Shown: positions 22,740 to 33,859 of the stretch, one piece after another
Layout of the letters: every line of letters begins with the position of its first letter
Numbering within the stretch: position 1 is the first letter of the stretch
Assembly (NCBI RefSeq): GCF_905475465.1
Contig: NC_062242.1
Span: 4,305,501-4,369,500, forward strand
DNA length: 64,000 nt
DNA from: Pieris napi
Taxonomy: Eukaryota > Arthropoda > Insecta > Lepidoptera > Pieridae
Direction of reading: 5' to 3'
Made by a program: the position numbers and the translations under genes
The notes under the pieces: generated by a model
Seen by the model: only the letters and a program-made list of their open reading frames with translations
The model's database searches: none
What the model was told of the DNA's origin: nothing

Positions 22740-25700
22740 GCTTATAATTTTGCTGGGCTTGCTTATTGGAGTTCTATACTGTATACATATACTTGTTAAG
22801 GACTACCAGGCCATCACTGCTGCAAAAGTTTTTCGTCTGATTTTCAAGCGAGATTTGACATCACCAAACTCATATGTAAGGTTTTTACTGTTCAAAAGTT
22901 TTTAAGTGTTGCGTAAATCAGTGTGCACTACATGATTAATTTACATAAAACATATTATATACATCAATAATAATATAATTTAATACAATATTTACATAAC
23001 TCGATGTTTCCAGTATTCTACAGCGTTAGGGCATTCCTAACTAACAACAACTGTATATACAATAATATATATAACAATAATTCAAAAAATTCGCGTTTAT
23101 ATCCGTTGAGGAAATTTAATTTAAATATATTGTACTCGCGTAAACTAAAGATTATGTAATAGTATCAATGCTTTTTATGGATAATTAGAGGACCCGACAG
23201 ACGGTGTCCTGTTTTAACTATAAATATTGATTTGCTATCATAACAAAAGTCAGGGTTACTTAAAATGGTAGTTAAGTATTCTTATTTTTGTCTTTCATAA
23301 GAACCTTCTCCTGACTCAAACACAACAAAAAAAGAATTAGCGAAATCGGCCCAGCCGTTCACGCGTGATGCCGTGACCAAGGGAAATAGGGATTCATTTT
23401 TAAATATTAAAATTAATACAGATACAGATTTTAAAGTGCGCGGAAAAAGTATCTGACAGCTATGTATAATTGTGCATCTAAAAACAGTGCGACACAGCTA
23501 ATGAAAAGAAAAAGAAATATTCCCTATTAGTTAATTATTATCTTTATAATTGGTATCAATTCGACGTGCATTATTTTATCAATATCTTGTTAAAATAAGT
23601 ACATGCCGCGCTATCGACTCAACTAAACTATTGTGGGTCGCTGTTCAAGTAATTTTTGGGAGATCCATTTGATGTTTTATTTACCCTTTTTACTGTCATT
23701 TAATCACGCAAGTAAGGTTGTACGCGAATAAAAATAGAACAATATTTATATTTCTAAGTACCTACGATCTAAATAGATAGTGCTTATAAGTCCAAATAAT
23801 CTTTTATATCAATGTCTCCAGACTCCTTATTGAAATCGGTCTAAATATATAATAAAAATATGAAAGAGAAAATATTCTATTTCAATTTCTTTAATAAACC
23901 CCTGCAAAGACTAGTTGCAGTAGTTTTCCTCGTTATCACAATTACGCAATATTATTGCTGTATAAATTCCACTATACTTAAGAATCTTTTTTTTACAGAA
24001 AGCTCATGTGCGTTGGGGGAAAATTCTACAATACGACACAATACAATGCACACGGTACTTGTTCTGTGACCTCGGGGCCAGTGAAATAAAAACCCATTTG
24101 AGAGAGGATTTCATCTACATGCTTGCGTAAGCTTTCTGTAATAACTTTATAGCGGGTTGCGCAACCTTCATCTCTTAAGATGCCACCGACTTTTATACAT
24201 TTCATATCAGTATAAGGTATGATAACATCGTTAAGCTTTCACTAAACAACAAAATAATGGAACTTTATTTAGCCAAATGTACATAAATTTCGTTTCATCC
24301 GGTTTTATCCAGCGTGGGTACTGTGTAGAAAAGTCCAGTCATAAATAATATCTAAATTAATTTTTTTTTTTTTTTTTTTTTTTAATATATCACTTTTCTA
24401 CTCCCCTGCCATTGTGTCCAGGGACCCTTGCACATCACACGTCTCGCGAAAGACGCCCCGGCTACATCTGTAATATTTTTGTTAACAATATTCATGGGCG
24501 AGCCGGGACGCAATTCCTCGCGAGACCCGTTCTTGGGGTTTTGTTTGCCGCCTTTATATATTCCACAATTTTTTCGCAGAACCGTTCCAGGCACGATCTG
24601 TGCTTTATTAACATGTCCTGTAGGCCGTTACGGTCTACAGTCATCTGCATTTGTTGCTCCAGGTCGTGCCTGGACGATGCGAAAATAGGGCAATGTATGA
24701 GCACATGTTCTACTGTTTGTTCTTCATCGCCGCAGTCACATGCTGGGCTTGTCCTAATTTTAAACCTATGAAGGTAATGTGCAAAGGCTCCGTGCCCTGT
24801 AAGAATTTGCGCCATCTGGGGTGTGAAACGCTTCTCTTTTATTAATTTGTACGCAGTTCTAACATTTGCGATAAATAATTTTGTAGTTCCAGCTGTTTCA
24901 CCCCCCAGGTAGCGTTCATTCCATACATCTAGAGTATTTTGCCTTATCTGATGTTTTACATATGACAGGGGGTATGCGGCGTATTCAGGTTTTGACCTTA
25001 GTCTTTCCGCCGCTTCTTTTGCTAACGTGTCCGCCCTCTCGTTCCCTGGCGTACCAACGTGCGCCTTTACCCAGAAGAGGCTTATATGAGTTCCTCTTTT
25101 GCGGCACTCTTCCAGGCTCCGGCGGATCTCGGCTACCTGGGGATCGAGAGATCGTCCACTCACAATAGCATCTAATGCTGACCTAGAATCACTGTATATT
25201 TTAGCGTCACGCTTATTTTTATTTATGTGGCTAGTCGCGTTTCGTAGTGCCGTCAATTCAGCTTGAAAAACTGTGCAGTGGGGCGCCATCTTAATCATCT
25301 TGCTATTAATGTTAAAAGTCTAAATTAATGTTAAGATGAAATATATTATAAAAGTACACATTTTGTACGAGGAATAATCAATAAATAGTGATAATTCGAT
25401 ATATTCTTCTTGGAAAGAAAAAAGCCTAGTCATAATGTATAATGATAATAATCAAAATAAATGTCTTTTGTTTTTTTTAAATATAATTCAACTAGCCGTT
25501 TCGCGCCCGCATTGCTGGACGAATTAAAATAAATTTTATGTTTCATTATTTTATTTTTTTTCATATTTTTATTATTCTTCTTTTTAACTTCCCGCTAAGA
25601 AAATTGAAATATTTCGAAAATCGAGTTTTTAACAGATGTTGACGTTTAGAGGTTCTAGGAAGCCTCTTTTGTTTTTATTAGCGGGAAAATTATTCATAAA

Positions 25701-28044
25701 AGTAAAACAGAAATAAAAAAATGAAGGAACGTTGGAATTAAAAAAATAAATAGCCATAAACCATCTATCGAAAAATTTCGCATCGAATAGTGGTAGTTTC
25801 ATGTCGATACGATCAGTGGTTTAAGCGTGAAAGAGCCTCAAACGAACACCATTTTCTTTTTATATATATAGATAGATTGTTTGCTTCGAGTCGAGAATCG
25901 GAACGTGTTTTAAAAAATGTTTATTTATTGAAGTTCACGCGGTAATAAAATATATCTACTTTTTACTGGTAACTCTAAACTTGAGAGAATTTCAGCATTG
26001 ACGGTTATTCTCTATATTCCCCCATGTTGAAAATGTTGAAAATATTGTCTTGGCGGATTGTCGCGTTGCTCTTTGTTTTATAACAGAAGGAAAGATTTCT
26101 AAAGGAAGTGGCCATAATATTATACACAATCTCGTCTGATTTATTTCTGCGGTGAGAATTTCACAAAGCTGGGTTTGTTCAACAAGTTCGTGACCGATAT
26201 TTAGCTCGTTTTTTCTCTGTTTTGTCTGGAAAGCCAAAACGGCTTTAATGATCGAATACCTTAACCATGGAGCATTACGGGGACTGTGTAGTGTGTACGC
26301 AGGACAAATAACAAAGTTACGTGACCAAAGCAACGGCATGGCAAACTCACCAAAGTTGTTTTGTATCACCAAGATATCACGCTGTGGACAAGTCTGGAGT
26401 TGCGATGGGTGACATACAAGAAGGTGGCTTCGAATCGATGGAACATCCTCCATATTCACCGGATCTAGCTTCTAGTGATATCTACCTATTTCTGCGGTTA
26501 AAGGAACGTCTCAGGACCCATAAATTATAAATGATGACTATAAAACATATTAGAGAGATTTTTTAAAAGGGAATTTAGCTTTAGAAAGAAGACATACGAA
26601 ATGTATAAACCTGAAAGGACTAAGTCGAATAATTGCGTCATACTGATTATCATTTAAGTATATTGAACTTTAATTGAACACAGTTATGTCGGACCCTCGA
26701 TAAGTAATAGTAAAATTATATAAAATAATACAGACTTTTCAAATATAAACGAGCAAATATAGTAAAAATATTTTCTAGGCTTGTATCATAAAGTAGGCTG
26801 AGTCGTTATTCTAACCATTTTTAACATTAAGTTTGCTTAATTTTTCGTGAAATATATGCAAACTTTTAAACCGCCTAGTCAGCACCTATCTACTTGAATT
26901 AATTATGCTAAATATCGGTACTGCGTTTTAAATCCACCATAAGATTTTATTAAAACACGGATTTCAAAAATAAGTTTCAAATATCGAATATTAGTTACTA
27001 AGGTAACATTGTACGTTGGAGATGTTTGCGTCTAAGTCCTAAGACATGATGGCTTTCTCATTATGTTTCGTTTCACCCTACGAAAAAAATAATTATAAAA
27101 GAAAAACCCATTGCTAAACCGGGGCTTAAAGTCACTCAATTAACATACTCTACTTATTATATTATACCTAAGGCCTAGAAATTATATCTTAAACGTAAAG
27201 TTAATTCTGTTTCAGGGCGATATTGTTACAAAGACATTCAAAAGTTTGACGCATGCACATTATACTTAACAACATAGGTGGTCTACCAAAATGACCGAAG
27301 TTTAAATAGACTCATCAGCTTTAATTAGTTTATAAATGTTAATCTCATAATAGTACTTGGATGCTATTATGCCTTCATATTTAAACAAGAAGACGGCAAC
27401 ATGACCGTTTATTGTCATGAAAATATGAACATGGAATTTCCTTTTAAGACATATTTTGTTTAGGTACCAATGTTTGCGATTCGGATAATTTTGAATGGGG
27501 TATTAAACTAACGAAATTGATAGAGAAACTCTTTACTAATATACACGTATATATGTACTATCTATAAATGTAAGTATTATTTGGTTAAGACATTCTCTGC
27601 TACAAACGTCTAATGACGTCACTATATACGTAGTTCGATTAAAGTATCTTCATAGCTTTAGTCATTTGAATGACATGTTTGAACAGTGTATTTAGAAACA
27701 ATTTCTGGTATCACCGGTATCTACCTGTGCAAAAGTACTTAGTAACGAAACAGGAATGCGTTTTTTTTTTATTGTAGGTTATTTACGTGTTTCCATACTT
27801 TTAATGTGTATGAATTAGTAGTAGTGTAAGAACTGTGTAGTAGTGTGAAGTTTTGATTGTTCTTTTCAGACTTGAGGCAAGAGAGGAAGATGTCACTGCG
27901 TTAGAAGTATTCAAAAACGCATATAACTATGGAAAATCCTCGCGAAAAGAGATCAACGAACCTTGCAGAGCAAAATATTCAGCTTGTCCATTCAAGGTCA
28001 ACTTATTGTACGAATTCATTCAATATTTACTAAGGATTAGTTAG
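22740..28044 (+). CDS. DM4/DM12-like membrane or secreted protein, 5' incomplete (exons 22740-22875, 23999-24126, 27870-28044)
   Basis: Three plus-strand exons with strong sites (TTCTTTTGCAG acceptor, TAT|GTAAGG donor, TTTTTTTTACAG acceptor, GC|GTAAGC donor, TTCTTTTCAG acceptor) read in one phase to a TAG stop. About 145 residues are encoded, plus a missing start. The first exon carries a hydrophobic helix (LIILLGLLIGVLYC). The next two hold a C-x5-C pair (CTRYLFC) and later NAYNYG followed by C-x6-C (CRAKYSAC). This four-Cys spacing matches the insect DM4/DM12 domain, a family of unknown function found in small secreted or membrane proteins. The 3.7-kb intron before the last exon contains the LINE at 24362-25318, a Helitron-like element and a mariner relic. 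The upstream start is unresolved; see exons at 21319 and 22575. Confidence 0.55.
23185..23415 (-). mobile_element. Helitron-like element, copy 2 (5' part diverged)
   Basis: In reverse orientation the 3' end reads GTCTGTCGGGTCCTCTAA followed by T, matching copy 1 at 12289-12770. The 5' part contains the GGCCGATTTCG and AATGAATCCC stretches of the same family. The TC start is not clear, so the right limit is approximate. Confidence 0.6.
24362..25318 (-). mobile_element. 5'-truncated LINE with poly(A) tail and target-site duplication
   Basis: A poly(T) run (from 24361, about 23 bases) marks the poly(A) tail on the minus strand. TCTAAATTAAT occurs at both 24351-24361 and 25319-25329, a clean 11-bp target duplication. 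The insert holds a single ORF, so the copy seems fairly young. Truncation at the 5' end leaves only the C-terminal part of ORF2. Confidence 0.88.
24492..25298 (-). pseudogene. LINE ORF2 C-terminal fragment with RNase H domain
   Basis: This 268-codon reading begins inside an RNase H fold. Visible are ELTAL with its acidic residue, YSDSRSALDAI with the catalytic Asp, and WVKAHVGTPGNERADTLAKE with the His and Asp typical of retroelement RNase H. A C-terminal Cys/His cluster (CDCGDEEQTVEHVLIHCP) follows, as in R1/I/Jockey-type LINE proteins. The reverse transcriptase is missing because the element is 5'-truncated, so this copy cannot be functional. Confidence 0.85.
25492..25876 (-). mobile_element. 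Helitron-like element of a different family
   Basis: Read on the minus strand it starts TCTATCTATATATATAAAAA after an A and ends GCGAAACGGCTAG before a T. Both ends and flanks fit a non-autonomous Helitron of about 385 bp. The interior is AT-rich and non-coding. Confidence 0.6.
25990..26530 (+). pseudogene. Mariner-type transposase relic
   Basis: The readable C-terminal part contains ESMEHPPYSPDLASSD followed by a Phe-Leu-Leu-like segment, the hallmark of the third catalytic Asp region of mariner transposases. Earlier parts of the frame are broken by shifts and stops. No terminal repeats were identified. Confidence 0.65.
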
Positions 28045-28807
28045 AACTTTAAATTGTAAATATTCGTAGTTTATTTTAGCTTAAAAATGCTTTTTTTCAA
28101 CCAAATTTGATATGTAATTTAATATTGGTTTAAAGACAGCTTGCGAATTTCGTGCGTCTTTTTTGCAAACTAAGAAATTACTTAATTCAAAGTAAAGTAA
28201 AGATTTTTTTAAATAAAATGACAGTAGTGTAGTGTCATCTAAAAAAGCAGGCGAGAAATTTTTCGATTTATAACATTCAATTCAATTTGCACATTAAGTT
28301 ATAAATCCTGTAAAGCCATTATTTGTTGTAAATAAATACTAGTTACTTGGCTAAATTTAAATATCTGAACAAAATACATATAATAAATAAACAATTTTTA
28401 TTCTTGTACCCCTCAATAATATTGTTTTATTCCAAAAGTTAATATTAAGAGGAAATTATGTTACAAAATTGTTATGAGGTCGTAAATAAGTTCATATTAA
28501 GCATGATAATAGTACCTACACCGATAAAAGATTTTACAGCGCTTTAAATTTTTATCACTGACTTTTCACGTTCAGTGCAAAAAACAAAATAAATCGAATT
28601 TTTATTACTTCATCAAATATGTGCCACCCGGATGCTTAACTATGTATCATTTCACGTAATAAGATTGTGCTTTATTATTGAAACTTAATAAATATAATAG
28701 TTGTGTTAATTTATTTCCATATTCGTTTTTGTATTGTTCTGGCAGCCGATTCTCAAAAGATTTAAAATATAGATTTTCGTTTTAAATTTCCAATGTTTCT
28801 TCTGTTA
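28045..28807. other. 3' flank of the DM4/DM12-like gene
   Basis: AT-rich. AATAAA-type signals are present (for example near 28331 and 28384), either of which may end the transcript. Nothing else recognised. Confidence 0.3.
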
Positions 28808-29099
28808 AGGTGCGTACAGACTATATAACATAACATGTTATACAACATTGCTATACAACATGTTTCAGATAATGTGGACATTGAATGTTATAATAACATG
28901 TTATTGATATGTATGCTAGGACGAACAGAGCATTTACGTTTTTTTGTTTTTCTTTTGTTATTTAAAATGGTTATATAACATTGTTATTCTAATGTGTACA
29001 GTATTGTTTTATGTTATAATGTTGCATAACAAGGTTACATAATGTGGACGTGTTATAAAACACAAGTTATATAATATGTTACATAGTCTGTACGCACCC
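28808..29099. mobile_element. MITE with TTA target duplication
   Basis: Ends read AGGTGCGTACAGACTAT and, on the complement of the right side, GGGTGCGTACAGACTATG. TTA flanks both sides (28805-28807 and 29100-29102), typical of PIF/Harbinger insertions. The interior is built of TAACATGTTA-like self-complementary words, so the whole 292 bp can fold extensively. No coding capacity. Confidence 0.7.
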
Positions 29100-29531
29100 T
29101 TAGACATGAGTCTTACAATATTGACACTACACTACACAGTGTACCTGCAGATATTTTTCTAGGTGAAGTTACGAAGGAATTGCGAATCGGTAACCCGATA
29201 TCATGGAGTGGGCGGCGACCACCCAGCTCCTGTCGAAGTTTACACTTCAAAGTCGACCGTAAAAAGTAAAAATATAAAATTTGCATAACAGTTTATTTTC
29301 ATAAATTATCAGTAAAACTAGTCTGGAACAAATAAAGTTTAAAATTGCTTGAATAAAGAATACAATTTAAAAATACTTTGATAAAATCGTTGGCGTGTGA
29401 AGTTGAGGAAAGCATCTGCTGTGTTATGTAGTGGAACACTAGTGTAAGCGGAACCCCGGCTAGTCTGAGTCATCCACGTCCTAATCTTCCACCCTGGGCC
29501 CTGCTGCAGCTAAAACCGTATCATTCGTATA

Positions 29532-29574
29532 ATGTCATCTCGGTTCCTTGTCGTATTTGTGCTATTCATACACG
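29532..29574 (+). CDS. Signal-peptide exon of a tentative small secreted protein
   Basis: ATG at 29532 opens MSSRFLVVFVLFIH and ends with CAC G before a GTAAAT donor (phase 1). The region just upstream is unusually GC-rich and has a CCCTGCTGCAG acceptor at about 29510, as expected for a 5' UTR exon boundary. The hydrophobic core is a good secretion signal. The next phase-matching exon candidate is 35459-35514. Confidence 0.45.
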
Positions 29575-29798
29575 GTAAATACATAGATGTAGGTCAGAGG
29601 GTGAGTAAAGTGTACTTACGAGATTCATTTATAAATTTGTAAAATTAAATTCATATGAATATCTCGTCTCCATAAATTATTTACACAAAGGAAATGTTAT
29701 CTTCATTATTTTAAGGCAAGATAGCGTTTCTGATTTTACCTTTTTTTAGGTATAATGCGGACTCCTGTCACGTTATGGTAAATTCATTGTACCTATAA

Positions 29799-30242
29799 GG
29801 GGCCATCCATAAAGTACGTCACACGAATTTTAGGACTTTTGAACCCCTCCCCCCTTCCTTGTCACAGGTTGTCACATTTTTATAACCCCCCCCCCCCCCC
29901 CTCCTGATGTGACGACACACATTTTTTAAATTTATGTATGTATTTAAAAATAATCGTTGTAATAACAAATTTAAACAATTCGCGTAAGGTTGATTTTGCA
30001 ATAATTTATGCTTGTAACTTATAGAAAGAGACAGAAATAGTGTTTCGGGACACTTTCGAGCGTTACTTTTATTCGAGACTGTGTATCTTGGGTTTTTTGT
30101 ATATCAATGGTTTTAGTATTTAAAATTTTAACATGTGACCTCACAAAAGTATTGACCCCCCCCATGCCCTTGTCACACGATGTCACACTTCGGTGATACC
30201 CTCCCTCCCCATTAACGTGTGACGTACTTTATGGATGGCCCC
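29799..30242. mobile_element. MITE with GGGGCCATCCATAAAGTACG terminal inverted repeats
   Basis: Both ends carry GGGGCCATCCATAAAGTACG followed by TCACACG, in inverted orientation, flanked by TA. The repeated GTCACA words and poly-C runs (a 16-base run near 29887 and shorter ones near 30160 and 30200) sit inside. This terminal repeat occurs widely in insect genomes. Non-autonomous, about 444 bp. Confidence 0.75.
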
Positions 30243-30373
30243 TAACAATATATTTGCTATGTATCTATAATATTTATCAGATTTGTGGACCGTTGTTCGT
30301 ATACAATAGTCGGCTATGCCATTAAACAGTAATGCTACAATCATGGCGTTTGCCTCAGATTTCTAAATTTGTT

Positions 30374-30664
30374 TTACTGGTAATTATTTGGCAAATAGCT
30401 CTCGTATCTTCTGGCAAGGTCTTTCTGCAGTTCCTGGCATACGTCGACGATAGTACAAACAAGTTTTAATTGCATACATGTAGATATAAACACTGTTTCA
30501 ATTTCGGAGAATTTCTGTAATATTGGAAGTAGTTCTACCTCAAGCCATATAAATTGCGTGTGTTGATCCATAATCTTGTATGCCGTATATCGTTCATCAT
30601 TTTTGAACTGGGATACTCTATGTTCTTGTGAACCCGGTGTAAGAAAATCATTATACCATTTCAT
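30374..30664 (-). pseudogene. Unrecognised 96-codon ORF next to a SINE
   Basis: An open minus-strand frame encodes a Leu/Gln-rich helical peptide (for example IWLEVELLPILQKFSEIE) without a domain I can name. It is unusually long for this AT-rich DNA and could be a transposase remnant (the helical style resembles hAT proteins) or a host exon. A SINE copy begins 10 bases to its right. Confidence 0.25.
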
Positions 30665-30674
30665 AAAAAAAAAT

Positions 30675-30850
30675 CAGTGGCGCTACAACCTCTTTAGGTC
30701 TGGGCCTCAGACTGGGTCGTCGACTTTTTGGGTCTTAGACATGTCGGTTTCCTCACGATGTTTTCCTTCACCGTTCGAGCGAATGTTAAATGCGGACATA
30801 GAAAGTCCATTGGCGCACAGCCGGGGTTCGAACCTATGACCACGTGGTAT
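30675..30850 (-). mobile_element. tRNA-derived SINE, internally deleted copy
   Basis: Same family as 20293-20569: it ends AGCGCCACTG on the minus strand and keeps a perfect B box, GGTTCGAACCCC, near 30823-30834. About 70 bases between the two conserved blocks are missing, and the A-box end is degraded. Confidence 0.65.
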
Positions 30851-32729
30851 ACACTGAAGAAATGATACTTCAGCGGGCGTGACAGGTCACGTTATTCTTA
30901 ATGTTTTTATGTATAGTTAAAAATATGCTTAAATCATAAAAAGTCTACAAATGAGCTTTAATATTATTATTATATTTTCAATAATAAAATCAATACAAAT
31001 ATAGGTGCTCGTAAAATAAATGGAGTTTAAATAAAATAAAAATCTGTTTATACATTTTAAGTACGCATTACAATGTGTAAGATCTAATATTATGATTTGG
31101 GTAATAAATGTGATAAATCTTTTATTATGATATGGATAATCTAATATCATCAAATTTAATGCAAATATTTCCGAGAAGATAATTTAAAATAATATACAGT
31201 TCAACTTTCTGCCTAAAAGCAAATTCTAGTTCTTGTAAAAATATATTTATTTACATTTCATAGAAGAAGTCTGCATGCTTAATGAGAACAAATATACGTA
31301 ATATACTTTGCAGCTGTTTCACTATAAATATAAAAGTTATTTTCTTTAAGGCGCTAAGAATGCTGTGTTATACGCTTTGTTTGGAAGTTTCTAGTTTAAT
31401 AAATATGCTTGTCAAAGTCAATACTAACCATGTATGATATGTAGTTGAAGGATTATTCGGAAATAATTGTATTTAGTTACATCTTATAAGTTACATAAAG
31501 TTTTAACAAACAAAAATAGTATATGAGCCTAAGACAAGTAGCAAAATATGAGAATATAATGACTTTTGAGAAAACCTTATAGACTTAAGTATTTTAAAGA
31601 GAACCGCTTCAAAGAGTATAAAATCAAAATATTTCGCTTTCATCTTATATAAGAAGGTTTAGGTTACTAAGGCACCGCAAAGTAGAATTATAGAGAAACG
31701 TGTGGAAAAGGGGCGAGAATGTAAAACAAAAGACGAAACAATGACGCGTTATATTTGACTGTATTAACATATCTCCGTACCTCTATTCCATTCTACTTCT
31801 TCTGTTCTTTTGGTGAGGTGGAATGGAGATTGGCCATCAGTTTGGTGACGCAAGTTTGTCCTGTGCCAGATGCAGCAACACTTCCGCAGTCGCAATACCC
31901 ACCCACTCTCCTTCTTTACGAAACCATTATTTTTTCCTTATACCAACACGCTATTTACCCTGAATTTTACACCTAGTACACAATTGAATATGGTGGTAGC
32001 GGTCATGGCACAACACTTGGTCCAGGTACGCTAATCTAGTCCAATGACAGACATGCAATGCGATCTATCTTCCCTTCTTGGTCATAGGGAATCACAATCA
32101 AAGAAACTTTACTACATGTAGGTTAAATCTAAAACACGATCGTAACCTACATATAAATACCAATTTCTACATATCAATTTCTTTATCTTTTACAGACTAA
32201 TAACTGCGTGCTCATAGCTAAACTTATAAAAAACTAATGGATCTCTTAGCAACACTGAAATTTGGCAACTAGGTTAATAATGTTGAGTATTTCACAGTTA
32301 ATTTCTATTAACTTAAATTAGAATTACATAACCATGACCCACAATGGGGTTTAAAATAGACAAATTGGCGGAAACACTGACTTTTAAAGAAAAGAAGATC
32401 AGAATTAATTTATTACTAATAATTACGTCTCTTATATTTTATTTATATTAATTACGTCTCGAGGATACGTTATGAACAATTAATTCTATCAGGATTTGTC
32501 CCGGCTGAGAACGAATCCGTTCAATTCTGACAAATCGAGCAAACGCTTATTACCAGTATTAGACGGGTTTCAATCTCATTAGCGTAAATTAAACACATGA
32601 TACATTAATCTCTTCTAAAATATATGGCACATTATAAATTAAGTAATGAATTTCTGTTTTAGATGGTTTAAAGCAGGACTTGAACAAAATTAAGAGCCAA
32701 TATTCTGAGTCAAATCATTTTGGACTGAT
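30851..32729. other. AT-rich stretch, no gene recognised
   Basis: Within the possible first intron of the tentative gene starting at 29532. A GC-richer block at about 31780-31930 has no convincing frame or splice sites. Nothing else supported. Confidence 0.3.
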
Positions 32730-32789
32730 AAAACTTGTATCAAATCATTACCTACTTCAAAGTCAAGGTAATGATTTGATACAAGTTTT
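32730..32789. repeat. Perfect hairpin, 24-bp arms and 12-base loop
   Basis: Arm 32730-32753 (starting AAAACTTGTATC) and arm 32766-32789 are exact reverse complements. The loop is ACTTCAAAGTCA. The TATCAAATCATTACC sequence is also partly echoed just upstream (CAAATCATTTTGGACTGATA). No element ends or flanking duplication were found. Confidence 0.85.
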
Positions 32790-33625
32790 TGAAAAAGCCT
32801 TAGTTTTCTTTAAATGTTAAATTAATGTTGTTTATTGGAAAAGTAGTTTCAAGTGATGGAGAGGTTAAGTAGATACTAGACTGCCGTCTCATAAACAAGG
32901 AAGTGTAGTGGATAAAAGAACAAATAAAAAGGGATTTACACAGAGCGATAGAGGGTTGCGAATTAACGTACCCATAAAATCCAACAACAAACAACAACTT
33001 TTAGTTTAGGTCGGTTTGAAATTTTTCAGAATTTGTCATTTGTCAAGAGCTGTATTGACAGAGTTTGCGATTAATGACTTCACTTGGGACCCACTTACAA
33101 TTCATACATATTTTTATTTTTCTATTAATTTAAGTTTTTGAGGAAAACGAGGTCAGTTTACTTAATGTTTTTGCCATTTTCTTTATTTTGTCGACGCTTT
33201 GACAAACTACAGTATACTTTTTTGTGCTTTAGTTAAAAACGGCGACAAGATGATATTAGAGTAGTGGTTAGTGGTTGACACTTAGCTTAATGGTTTAGGG
33301 TGACTAAGGATTCTAAATACTAGGAATGCTAATACTAATAATAGTGCGTTCGAAAACTGTCTGCGCAACAGGAAACTTCAATTAGTGCCGACCGTATACC
33401 AAATTTGTATATTAATATACCATGGCCAAGTTGAGATGAAAAACCGATACTCGAAAACCGACATAGTTGCATCACCTATTTGCCTATTAACTAACAAAAA
33501 ACCAACGATATATGCAAAAATCTAAGCCCATGACTTATAGGACTGGATAGCAATTAAATTATTGTTTTATATGCTATGAAAAAATGCATTTTGAAATTTG
33601 ACATATATAACGAAATTGAATACAC

Positions 33626-33859
33626 ATGTTGCTGCCTTTCTTAGAAGAACAATATCTAGCACCATTCAAACCCGTACGTTACCGACAGGATCTCTCGCAC
33701 TTGTCTAGAGACGCTTTTTTAATTCAGTGCTTAGATAAACAACCTGAGATGGCTTCTCTCAGTCAGTCTACTGTCTATTATTGTTCAAAGGAAAGCGCGC
33801 GTCGTCAAACGACAAACTCTTCCGTACTTGTTTTTATATTTCTAAGGATAATAATTTAA
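33626..33859 (+). pseudogene. Unrecognised ORF of 77 codons
   Basis: An open frame from an ATG at 33626 with a region somewhat richer in GC than its flanks and a plausible protein-like composition (KPVRYRQDLSHLSRDAFLIQ). No domain, splice acceptor or neighbour explains it; it may be an old mobile-element fragment or chance. Confidence 0.15.

Noticed and set aside
29880..29902. Poly-C run as a G-quadruplex regulatory site
   Set aside because: It lies inside a MITE that carries similar C-runs elsewhere, so element structure explains it.
32730..32789. MicroRNA precursor
   Set aside because: Arms pair perfectly over 24 bases with no bulges, which is atypical for animal microRNA precursors; kept as an unexplained hairpin.
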